64,000 nt of DNA from Phoronis australis (Eukaryota; Phoronida; Phoronidae): contig NMRA01000506.1 in the NCBI GenBank assembly GCA_002633005.1, positions 96,276 to 160,275 of the forward strand. Direction: 5' to 3'. A program made the position numbers and the translations under genes. How positions within the stretch are numbered: position 1 is the first letter of the stretch; each line of letters starts with the position of its first letter. The notes beneath the pieces were generated by a model. It worked only from the letters and a program-made list of their open reading frames with translations. It was not told the DNA's origin and made no database searches. Below, one piece after another: positions 50,532-62,245 of this stretch.

Positions 50532-53334
50532 AACGTGCAAGGTGAGTGCTGGTTAACTCACAGATTTTGTGTGCACAGGCCGACGGTCGTTAGCTCTACC
50601 GTGGAGTATTAATAGTCCAAGGCTCGATCTACATGTTGGGGACGAAGTGAACTACCCGGGCTGTGTAAAATTTCTGGGTCTAACGGAGACACTGACACAG
50701 TGGTCAGCCAGCTCGCTGTATCAAGACTATAGTCAAAATCCAAATTCGTTTTATCGTGTCCCTGTCAATAATAATGGCATGCTAAAGTTTCTTAATTTTC
50801 GTACTTCAGGAACATAACAATCACGTGTTTTGTACACATACGCGCACGCCGCAGATCACATCTCGGAAATTGCCGATTTGACGGATGACAATGAATGAGC
50901 ACAATGAAATTAAACGTCGTTTTACAGCTTGTAAGATTCATAATAAACGTATTTTGAATATTGCAATGCATGTATTCCAAAATCTAAATAACTTGGGTCC
51001 TATATTTTTGTATTCGTGCGCGCCGATTGAAAGTAATCGTGAGTGTTGCTGTGTTGCAAAATCTCTTATCCTGGGCCGATTTGAAAAATTCAAAGTTGTA
51101 CTCATATTTGTTTTCTCTCCTCCTTTCAAATATTACAGTAAAAACTACTTGTAACTCTCTCCATAAAAAGTAAAGTCTGCTAGGTAGATTGTAATCAGCT
51201 GATCATATCCGCATGAGCGAAGCCAATTATCCTCGCTCGTGACTCAATGAATAGAGCAGCTTGGCAGCATCCCTTTGATTGTGAGCCAAGCGCGACTCAG
51301 CCAAGGTGGATAAATACGGTCTAGTTCAATTTTCCATACCCCACCGTTTACCTTGACGAGCAGGGTTAGGACCAATCTTATTTAGTGGGACTGTTCATAG
51401 CATGGAGATTCAAAAACTAAACATGATCAGCATTTGACGAGGAATTTAGAAATGCTATTGGTTTATGTTCAAATATGTTATAACTTAACTTTCATTTTTA
51501 GCAGCACAGCCCAGTCAGGCTAGATACCATCTGATCGGAGATTAGAGCAATTATCGAACAAAAGAGAGCCTGGCCCTCTAGCCATAATTGCCAGAATAGA
51601 CTTAATCAGTTGTGTAAGATATTGGCTACAGTGGTGATCTTCCAAACTTGTTGTTGGGCAATAGAATGGAACAAGTTGGGAGCAATAAACACACATCTGG
51701 CTGATTTAACTGGTGCCTTATTCATACTGTGTGACTACAGGACAGCATCGTAAACAAAAGACAGTGACGGTAGAAAAATGCACCTGAAAAGGTGCAACAT
51801 CAATTTTCTGGGATTCAATCTCTTGAACATGAATTAAGCACCACTTTGTCAGAGTACAACAGACCACATTTACACTTTCTCCATCAATCACAAACGCTGG
51901 TGTAAAAAAATTTCCCTTGATTAGTCAATTGCAAAGTGAGAAAACAGGATCAAAATTTTGTCTGTCATTTTTAATAACACTGACCCCTGAAAGAATTTTC
52001 CTATTGCCCTTTAATGTATGCATGAACATCCATTCTTAACTAGTAGTTCAATATTTATTTAGTGGCTTAATACGTCACCATGGGCCATGGTTCAGTCATT
52101 CATAAGCAAATATCGATTTTCTTGCCGATTTCCAATGACGAGAATAAGAAAAGGATTCCCAATACTATTGAAGACCATTCATCATTTATCAGCCCTTGAC
52201 TGATTTTTCAAAATCACCACAAATACTGAATGATATGAGACATGACTGAAACAAAGACTTGCGGCTGCAGGGACTTCACACCAGATACATGTGTGCAGTC
52301 CATGGTTAATTAATAATAGCAATTAAATGATGAATTCCGATGCAATCAATGGTATGACAATGTCACCCACAATACAGACAGACCATTGACGTAGTTAACA
52401 CTAATTACGGTCGTAGATCCCCTTGTCCTCATTATTTCAAATACTGTATGGTGGGACACCTGAGCATTTTATCATTTCATCAATGATGGTGAAATTCAAT
52501 TGATTTATATACTGGGTTGCCTAATTAGTTCATGGTAACACGACTATTTTATAGATTTCTAACAGGCTTTGAGAGGAATCAAAATCTCATGTCTCAAAAA
52601 TGTCTTTCTTGTCAAGGTTTGAAAGTCTCATCTATCTAGCTATCTGAGTTATAGGAAAAACCAAAATAACCATGACATTAAAATTCATTGTTGTTACTCA
52701 GGAGGGCAAATCAGAAATTTGAATGACACTCTTCCTACTTTACTTAAAACATCCCAATAAGCAAACCAGTTAAGTTAAAACTTATTCCCAAAAAACTCCC
52801 TTCATCAATTGGCATTGAAAATTAACATTAACATAATATAATATATAATATAGTATAATGCAGCTTAATATAAAGTAATATAGAAAAATGTGTAAGTTTA
52901 TGGTAGACTCAGTATTCTAAATTCTGGTGAAAGGACCTAAGAAAGACAAAGAACACAGCTTGTAATAACATAACACGGCCAAAGCATAGTTCCAGTCATC
53001 ATTTAAATTAACAATTTGAACTTTAAGTTTATGAACCAAATGTGCTAACTAAATGATTGAAATCCAAAGCGTTGTTTCTTTCCAATAGTAGTTTGTATTC
53101 AGCAGTCAAGTTCCCACACGCAAATGCGTATGTCTCGTGTACTAAATGTGCACTTAACACATATGACGTACAAATGTAAACAAAAAGAACAATTCTTTGT
53201 AAAATCATTTATAAAATCAATTAATCAATAAGTGTCATATGAGGTTTTGTTCTGCGTATTCACCACACAGAGAATTTAACTTATGTAAAATTTCACCAAC
53301 TCGGCACATTATATAGAAAAATGTTCCATTACAG

Positions 53335-53840
53335 TTATGCCGGACCCTAGAAAAATGTCAAATTTTCGCCAACTTCAAAATATCACATCTCAGAAATGGC
53401 CAATAGGATTCACATGAAACTTTCAGATACCACGCTTTATGCACTGGTCTCCAAAATGCTGCTAGGTATTGCTTTTAAGAGGTTCCACTTTTCCATGAGT
53501 GGTTATCAAAAATAGGACTTTAGGTATTTATGAAAAAAATTAAAGTTGCAAGAAACTGAAATGAGATGACAATTTAGAAGACTGTAACAGGATTTTTGAG
53601 ATTTTATCTCAAACATTTATATCATACAAAATTTGGTATTGATGTTATTAATCTGGTTGTTTTGTTATGAATGTACCTTTCTTTTTTGTTAAATTTTCCA
53701 AAAATTCATGGTTACGTGACCAAAGGCAGAACAGTATAAAGTCAAAAATCAAATTCTTTATGGACTTTCTTCTTCTAGAAAACAGATACTTTCGCTGATT
53801 TAAATTCTTAAAGTTGTAGATATTTGACTAAATGCACATT
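53335..53840. repeat. Dispersed repeat D, copy 5
   Basis: cggaccctagaaaaatgtca, catctcagaaatggcc, gaaactttcagataccacgc, ttccatgagtggttatcaaa. Divergent but colinear with the other copies. Confidence 0.65.
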
Positions 53841-54794
53841 CATGTTGATAAGGGCCCAGGAAGGCTCTAAAAGTTGGCTGGGCCTAAAGGAACGACGCAC
53901 TGCCAGTCCTTGCAAACCCAGAAATCGCATCTTATGCGCCCAGTAAAGAACAAGTTGACACCAATTTTACAGCAGTGAGTTGTCTAAACCAAGATTTGTG
54001 AAAAAATCCAAAATCGTTATTGTGACAAGACAAAACGGGACTTGGGGAACATTGTAATATCAAAGTTTTGTAGGTTAATTAAAGAAAAATATTAAAAATG
54101 CAATCAATTTAGGAATAAATACAAAGGAAAGGTGAAATATTTTGGTATTTCCTTCATGAAAAAGAAAACTAGCATCAAATTCAATGCTTTACTACTTTAA
54201 CGTTGCCATAAGGATCGTGGTGCATTACTTTGAGTCCAAACACGACATGAATTCTACACCGTACTAACAAAGATCAAAAATTCAACTTTCAATGCTGTAA
54301 GAGCAAAGAAGCAACTTGGGTTGATTGATCCTAAACTTTTGTTTGACAAGTTTGGTTGAGTTGACGAATGCATACGTATATTTCAAGAGAGGCGACTCAT
54401 TAAAAAGGACATCTTACAACACCATGCTAATTCGACATCATGAAGGCCGCTAAGTACTTTATAAAATATATTTTAAAATTTTCCTGCTTTAAATTCTTCG
54501 TCCATAGCCATTTTATGTGAGCTGAACATGGCACTGAACATTTGTCCAACAACTTTAATTCCGTGTCTCACAACGCAGCTAACTCATTTCCATGAGTAGT
54601 CGCTGAATGGGAAGATTGGAGCACTAGAGATTATAACTTTTATCAAACAAGAACTTTTGGTTCTTATTTCATGCAACTTTTGAGATCAAGCTTGACATAT
54701 TCACAGGAGTTATTTAGTGCATATTTCCTACAGTGACCATAGCATTGTCTCATTGGCAATTTTTGAGGCATAAAGTTCGTCACATTGATGCATT

Positions 54795-55460
54795 TTTACA
54801 TAAAGGTTATGTGGGACCTAATATCAACAAATGTAAGTATTTAGACACAAACTTCTGATATTTAAAAAATATACATTTTTATTCAGTAAAAGTGTATATT
54901 TCTGAAAGTTAAAAGACAGAATTATATTTTTTGGCTTTATAGCAATCTGACATTAAATGGGTCACGTGACCATATCTTTTAGTAAAATTTAGCACAAAAA
55001 CAGGTTCATTCATAGCAAAATAATGATATCAATGACATGATCAAATTTTTTTTAGATAAATTCAAGATCAAAGCTCAAAAAAGCTGACAAGTTTCATAAC
55101 TTATTATTTTGTTTTCATTCTATGCAACTTTAGTTTTTCATAGAAATTATAAAGTCCTATTTTTGTTAACGCCTCATGCAAAAATGTAACATTTTAAAAC
55201 AAATCCTAACAGTAGTTTGGAGAACATTCTTTATCAAAAATAATAAATCCTGTTTTTGATAGCCCCTTGTGCAAACCTAACGTAGTTTAAAAACAATTGC
55301 TAACAGAATTTTGGAAATAATGCATAAAGATTACTATCAGAGAGTTTCATACATGAATACAAACAGCCATTTCTTAGAGATATAACAAAGTTCTGAAGTA
55401 AGCCACAACTGAACATATTCCAAAGTTCCTAAATACTCTTAAACAAAACTGTAGCTCATG
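54795..55460 (-). repeat. Dispersed repeat D, inverted and partly doubled copy
   Basis: Reverse complement gives caagggg- and catgagg-type 'gcatgaggcgttaacaaaaa' and 'gcacaaggggctatcaaaaa', two repeats of the same module about 85 bp apart, with agaaatggctg near 55370. Confidence 0.6.
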
Positions 55461-56932
55461 GTCATGACAGCGGGTTTAATTTCCTAAACAGAAAATACCG
55501 TACTCGTCCGCGTTACCGCCCAGAGCGCTCAAATGGGGAATCTAAGAAAACAGGGGGTGGGCAATAAGACAAGCATGGGCCGCAACCCGGACAAGTACGA
55601 TATTTCTTTTCATTAAACGTCCCTCCCAGTGCAATGCAAGATTGAAATAGCAGTGCAACTTTCCTTTGTACGTCACTCAGAAACAATACACGCTCCCAAC
55701 TTGACAATGGCCAATTAAGAACATTGATTACACATGTCACAATTGTACGGTTGGTGAGTTTTAATATTAAGTTGTTGTTCACAGGCACTTTAAGAATTAG
55801 AATGGCTACTATCGATATCCATAAATGTGTATTAATGTGTGTATTTGACCAATTTGAAAACCATACAAGAAAAACCTTGTACCAATTTTGCACAAAAATG
55901 CTAGCCCAAATTGTCTATTTATTTGTCTAGAGTGCCTAACATTGTTGGGAATGCTCATAACATTTCAAAGTATTGTACAGAACTAGAAAACAGTAAACCA
56001 TTGGTTTAATGGTACTCAGTGAAAATGTAAGAAACTGACATTTCACTTGTCTGCCACAATACATCTTGACATTTTACCCTATGTCATAAAGCAACACTTA
56101 ATTTTCTCTTAACATGAAACTAATATCAACTGGCCTGAAATGCATGGAATGACCAAAATCCATTATTTGCATGAAGTTCTGTATCAGTCCATGATTATTT
56201 TACTCAACATCAATGCACATCTCCTCGACTAGCTTCAGATAAAACCAATAGAGGTCTCTGTAGGTATACCTTCAAGTTACTCAGCTGTCACAAATACGGG
56301 TCTTAAGAGACAGCTCTATAAACCTCCATTTCCTTTGTTTCAAACATGCTCCAGTCTTAATCTTGATATTTTGTGCAATTTGTATGGAAATATTTGCAAA
56401 TCTCATACTGTAACAGCTAGTGTGGTTATCTTGTCAACAAATTTGTTTCAAACAAATTCATACTGTGTTCATCTGGGTTTTGTTAATTCAAGTACTCATG
56501 ACAGTTCTAAGTTTCTTGCTTGAACTTTTAAACTATACTAAAATGAATACAAAATTTACAGTCAGAAAAAATACAACACTTTGATACCAATTCTAAATAA
56601 CGCACACAATTATTTTCATAATAGGAGGACTAGGGAGACTCAAATGGTTGAAGTGGAGTTTCGCCCTGTTTAGGTGGCTCCAAAACAAAAATCAAATTAG
56701 GCCTTTTACTCTTATATAATGACTTGATAATATTCCATGCTGTAATAGGATTCTGTTTCCGTTATCAATTCAAGTCACAGGCAATGCATTCATGCAACAT
56801 TTTTGAGTTCACAATTTTAGGGTATTGGCCTGAATCCCAATAAAGTCTGAAATGTTTGCGAATTTGAAAATGTCGCACATACATGCATTGCCTGTGACTT
56901 TGAATTAGTAACAGAAATGGAATTCTCTCAGG

Positions 56933-57370
56933 TTAAGGTTAAGTGGGACCAAGAAAAAACGCCCAAATTTGGCTAACTTTAGAACGTCCTATCGAAGTAA
57001 TTTCCAAAGGACTTCAAATGGAACTTTCTGATACTATGTTTCATGCGGTTCCCTACAACACTGTTAGGAATTCTTTTTAAAATATTCCATGTTTGTATGA
57101 GGGGCTATCGTGAAATAAATTGTTTTAATTTTCAATGAAAAAGGAAGTTGCATAAAAGGAAAATGAATTGATATTTCAGAAAACTAACATTGTTTTTGCT
57201 ATCAATGTACCTTTCTTTTTTGCTGACTAAAAACACAATCATGTCAGGTGTCTTTATTAATGGAAGAGTGGCTTTCAGCTTTCAAAAAATGTATACTTTT
57301 ACCAAGTTAAATTTTTGGCTAAATGCGTACACTAGTGGGTATATCCTGCATAACTTTAAGGAAGTTTTTG
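56933..57370. repeat. Dispersed repeat D, copy 7
   Basis: aaggttaagtgggaccaaga, gaacgtcctatcg, actttctgatactatgtttc, catgtttgtatgaggggcta. Confidence 0.6.
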
Positions 57371-58174
57371 GCAGGTTTCTGCCATTACATAGGTGAGCTT
57401 GGAATTCAGGGAGGGGGGCTTAATCAAACATCGGCACTTTAAACGAAATTTCAAGAAAGAGGACAATTACCAAAACATGGGTGCTTAAACTGAGTCAGAG
57501 GGGTAAACCGACTAAGGCATTTGATTGGTCCGTAAGCTGGAAGTCGTCATTGAGAACCAATCAGATGTCTTTGCAAGCTGACCAGCAGAACCGGTCAATG
57601 AATTAAGTGCAATTAATATCTGGTGCTGCATGACATAACAAGCCTAAAGATACATTGACTTGATAATTTGCATAATCATGCCGTTTGAGTTTGCTCCTGC
57701 GAGAGAACGCCAATTCTTTATAAAAAATGAATTACTTATAGCCTAGAATGAGAATCTGCGACTCCTGAGTAATCAGTCAACATCAGCAATGTGGCCATTT
57801 TTAATGAACTGAAAACGACACAAACAGACGATGATTCCCACAGTTATCACAGTACCTAAACTGCAACTCAAAATCAACCCATTTTCTGAACCTGAAAGGG
57901 TCTTTTCACCATTTTGAAAATGCAAATCCATTAGGCAAAATGCTGGAGAGCACTAAGCCAACCATTCGGCATATCATTGAAAATGTCCAAAGGCAGGTCA
58001 GAGCACTTCCGTGAGCATGTACCTGTAGACTGAATGTGTAGGAGAGCCAAATAAATGAAATCAAATCATAACGAGAATTTGCGAACCATTTCAGCACTCA
58101 CCAGGACATTCATGGCAGCTCAGCTTTTAGCCTGGTTTCAGACAAACTCAATAGAGGGCTCTGTGAGAACCATA

Positions 58175-58207
58175 CAACAACAACAACAACAAAAAACAAC
58201 AACAACA
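58175..58207. repeat. (CAA)n microsatellite with interruption
   Basis: CAA units split by a run of A. Confidence 0.9.
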
Positions 58208-58916
58208 TTCTTTCTATTTTAAATTTCCTTAGACTACAATATTGTTTATGTTCACTCTACGATAACGGCTCATTGCAACTTTGTCAAACTCTGAAAATAA
58301 CTTTACCAAAACAAATCATTCGCAATTAATGTGAGATAACAAATTACAACCCGAGTAACTATAGTAATAATATCAATCGTACATCACGTTGACTAATTTA
58401 AGTGAGTTCATAATCAGGTCAACTTTCAATAGATGTCTCTAGAGGTAAGAGTTTACAACATGAGCAAAGAACAGTAATAACGGTAACCATAGCAATAGAG
58501 TCACAATAACAAACCTTGTACAAAAATCTTTTGACATTCAGTACTTTGCAAGTCTTTATCTAAATGTAATTCCACTTGATAACAAAGTTATGGTTTGGCC
58601 ATAAAAACAACAAAAAGTCAAATGTAACATATGTGATGGATATACATTAGGAGTCAACATGTTTTTTATAGTAATGCCATGTAATCTTCAAGTGCATTTC
58701 AAAGACATCCTACAACATACAATAAACAAAAATCTTAACTCCACATTTCTGAGCTCTATCAAGCCTGAAAGCATCACAAATATCTCTGGTTCAGTATCAC
58801 CTTGAGAAGACAGTGATTTCCAAATCCAGGCTTCATTTTAGTCTTTTGTTACCGCATGTAATCTTACAGGTTTTTTGTCTGACAACTCAAAAGCTAACTT
58901 CTACAACGCTTCAAAA

Positions 58917-59270
58917 CAGCCTTTCCCACTAACATTGACGCTTTAGTGTTTAGGGCCAGCATCGGTCAATGGGAAATTTAATTTCAGTCTTCCTTCGAAG
59001 TTAGTAACAGCTCAAGTTTACATCGCAATATAAACAAGTGGATTTAACAGCAAAGTGTCAAGGCAAAGCCACAGTGCGAAACTCAGCTGCTCAACTTCGG
59101 TGCCTGTAGGGGACTTACTGCTGTAACAATGGTGAAGGTCATATTATGTTATAAGTTCGATGATGCTAACGTCACCTGGCGATAAATAACTCCGATGTCT
59201 GTTTACTACCAAAGGTGGGATCATTAAGCTTACTTCACAGTTAATGTCGACGCTTTGCTAGTAAGAGATT
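58917..59270. mobile_element. GGCC-ended MITE, partial copy 4
   Basis: The left end cagcctttcccactaacatt matches copy 1, and the interior has ccttcgaagttag and ataactccgatg. No clean right end is found, so the copy is truncated or diverged. Confidence 0.4.
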
Positions 59271-59828
59271 TAACTTGATAAGGAAAATACCTAAAGGGTT
59301 TGCGAAACCCAAATACATTAAGGCAAACATATGCCAGCCAACCACTAGGTGGGGCTGTAGCTGGCATTGATAGGACGCAAGACACCACTGAGAGAAGCCA
59401 AACAATATGTTGTCAATTCTGCGGCATTTCATAAGTGCGCAAGTCAAACCCATGAAATTGTAAAATAAGATATAAACTCGCAATTCAACGCAGAAGTAAT
59501 TGTTGTCAGATTTCAATTTCTTAACTTACGCCACTTATTGGAATCAGTTTTATGTAGCATAACAGTCATTCGAAAGATACTTAATTTGCAACTAGATTTT
59601 TTAGTACAATAAATGAGCCCATAGTACGGTATTATATGACAACATATTTTTGTGCAATTCTCGTTGATTCAAAACATCTCTTTATTCAACAGAATGAGTC
59701 ATCACTATGAAAACAGGAAAAAAATGAGTTGGGAATCCGTTGGAAACCTCACCACTAAATTATTGTTTAAGAGCACTTTCGTAGACGATTGATCACATTT
59801 GATTTAGGCCAGAACGGAAGCATGATTG

Positions 59829-60054
59829 AACTTTAAAATTAGCGCGGAATTAAACAACGACATATCTGTCCAACGTTTCAGTTTATTACTCTCAATGCAT
59901 TTTGACGTGTACCTGTACAGTCTCTTCTCTACCTGTGTCACCTGTTTTGAGTCTGTGAACTGTTTCCTTGAGAATGGTTTAGAGTAATAAACTGAAACAT
60001 TGGATAGATATGTTATTATTTACTTACGCGCTAATTTTAAAGTTTGTGCTTAAG
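59829..60054. mobile_element. 226-bp fold-back element with ~65-bp arms
   Basis: Left arm 59829-59892 (aactttaaaattagcgcgga ... gtttcagtttattactct) is inverted at 59981-60054 (agagtaataaactgaaacat ... gcgctaattttaaagtt). About 90 bp of unrelated sequence lies between. No coding sequence. Confidence 0.8.
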
Positions 60055-60307
60055 AGCAGTCAAAAGTAAACGCGACAAAAAGCTGTTGAACTCTGTAGAA
60101 GGTTAGACAGAAGCAACACATGTAACATTTAATTCATGACAGTGTCAATATATATCAAGGGGAGATAATACACATCAAGGGGAGACAACTACTTACTACA
60201 GACTATTACAGTCAAGTCATCTAAATATAGTTTTGGCACATTTTGCATTATGTTAAATTAAAAACATTATGGATTGTTGTAAATTCTTTCCTGAAATAAA
60301 GACTTAC

Positions 60308-60476
60308 CTTTATGGAATTTTTCTGTTACTATACCTTGTCTCTGCAAGCCATAATTATGTTCTGACTGATCTTTCGTAAAAACACAATTTGTAAACCATC
60401 GGAGAACCTTAATATCGGAAACTATGTTTTCGCATACGCCACACCATGGAAAACTGACTAACCATGCTATAGCCAT
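60308..60476 (-). CDS. Candidate first coding exon of an unrecognised gene
   Basis: On the minus strand, ATG at 60476-60474 with G at +4 follows an in-frame TAA 18 bases upstream, and 56 codons run to a strong donor aaag|gtaagt at 60308/60307. The peptide starts MAIAWLVSFPWCGVCENIVS and ends VTEKFHK. The N-terminus is mildly hydrophobic with two close Cys. I do not recognise the family and could not find the next exon. It could be a chance open frame beside a good donor. Confidence 0.3.
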
Positions 60477-60979
60477 GGGTACCTTGTCGTCAAATTACAG
60501 CTCGTGTTTTGATATATTTGCTACTAGAACACAGCTCTGTTCGCAACAAACTTATCCATAAAATGTAATCTGATGACAGCACAAAGTTGTTTCGATGAAT
60601 CGGTGCAGAAACATGTGCAATCTCGCTACAGTTTGTATCTCTTTCCCTTCCTGATATGACATACGCACATGCGTGGCTGGGGTTTGACTAGAGTTAAAAA
60701 CAAAATGAAAAAATGAAACAGTGGTGGATTGTCAGTTCCTTAAAACAATTTCATCGTGGAAAAAGATTTTGTTTTTAACTTTTATTACTGATTTATGTGA
60801 TCCTACATTTTAAGCTGACTTGGGGGTCCAAACTGCATCCTCTCTCAGTGAAAACAAAATGAGGCAACGCTGTAAAAATGAGACAACAGTGCCGGGAATT
60901 GAATGCATTACAGCAGAACAAAAATTGATGTCATTCATTTCTCAGATTATGCTTCATGAAGGATTTAATAAAAATGTCA

Positions 60980-61143
60980 GATATTTAGGTCCGTCGGTTA
61001 TTTAGGTGCGTCGGATGTTTAAGTCCATCTGAAATTTAAGTCTGTCAGATATTTAGTTCCGTCACATATTTAGGTCTGTTCGACATTTAGGTCTGTCTGA
61101 TATTTAGACCCATCCAATATTTAGGTCCGTCTGATATTTAGGT
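60980..61143. repeat. 17-bp minisatellite, 9.6 copies
   Basis: Consensus gatatttaggtccgtct. Units start every 17 bases from 60980 (60997, 61014, 61031, 61048, 61065, 61082, 61099, 61116, 61133) with point changes but no indels. Confidence 0.95.
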
Positions 61144-61924
61144 AAACTATGTGAATGATTGTTGCTGTAGAGATTACATCGACGTCCCAACTGAAAATAA
61201 TTATCAATAGCTGAACCCAAATAAATCATCTTTGGCTAATTTTTATTCCATTTCCTTGGTGAGTGAAATGATCCCAACTTCAATTTTCATGAGGAATTCA
61301 ATGTCAGAAGTCAAATAGTTCAGAAAATCACCAGCTTTCGGACCACGATATTACAATAATTGTCCATTTATTTTGCACAAAAATAATTCCCAATATTTTT
61401 GTTTTTACAATTTTCAAGGCCTCAGATGATGTTACTCTAAATAATAGAAACGTTTCATTACCAAATGTTGTTTTGTGATATCTAAACACTACAGATCACT
61501 CTGCTAATAGACCAAAATGTTCTTAATCTTTACCATGAAAAGATTCCTAATTGCTGGCAAACTCATCGGTCGAGTTTGGGCATTTCAACAGAGGTTCGCC
61601 AACCTTAAAAGCTGTCAATAAAGAAACCAACCTGAGCTTCGGCTGATGTTCTCATTCTCTGGAGGTAAACATGGATAATCAGGAACAGAATTGCCAATCA
61701 TAAACATGGCTGTAAACACTGGGGGCGACAATAGTATTTTTTAAATTCTTATTTTAAAAGTTTAATTTTTAAATAGTGTATTTGAATAGTTCAGGAAAAG
61801 GACACATGCTTAGGCATTGAATTTTGATAATTGGACAAGAAATGTGACTTTCATAACCTAAAACTAGAATCAGTCCACAGTCACTATTCTGCTGGGCACG
61901 CAACATTGGCCACATTTACATGGG

Positions 61925-62245
61925 AGACAGGGGTCACTGAGCAACAAACACGGAGCAGCTGATCAGCCTGAGGCACAAGTGTGTACGTAAACATGACTGA
62001 CACAGAGCAAGTTGACACCGTGGCAGCCATTTCTGACACCGGTTAGAGAGGCTGAGCAAGGTAAACTCGATCAGTTGCTCCAGTTTCAACTAAACGTCTC
62101 ATAGCGGATATATATGGGTAATTCGGAATTCCGTAGCATTCCATGTGGTATGGATGTTCGCTATTGTTTATGCAAGCATGCGCAGTCTTCAGTAAATGAC
62201 TCATGCTGATCTGGTTTGCGATCTAGTGTGATGTAAATGTGACAT
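61925..62245 (-). repeat. Dispersed element F, copy 2 (inverted relative to copy 1)
   Basis: caagttgacaccgtggcagc, tctgacaccggt, ctattgtttatgcaagcatg, gactcatgctgatctg and tttgcgatctagtgtgatgt are the reverse complement of copy 1 motifs in order. Possible short terminal repeat around catttacat at both ends. Confidence 0.65.

Larger units (their letters stand above)
43372..60307. other. Region without recognised gene
   Basis: Upstream of the receptor start. It probably holds the receptor promoter and perhaps noncoding exons, but none can be assigned. Repeats, MITEs and a 432-base gap account for much of it. Open frames are short and unconserved. Confidence 0.5.

Noticed and set aside
49770-50545. 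Long open frames on both strands across 50100-50531
   Set aside because: They consist mostly of unknown bases in an assembly gap.
57906-58097. Possible minus-strand exon after an acceptor near 58038
   Set aside because: The frame has no family resemblance and no matching donor, and does not continue the candidate exon at 60.4 kb convincingly.
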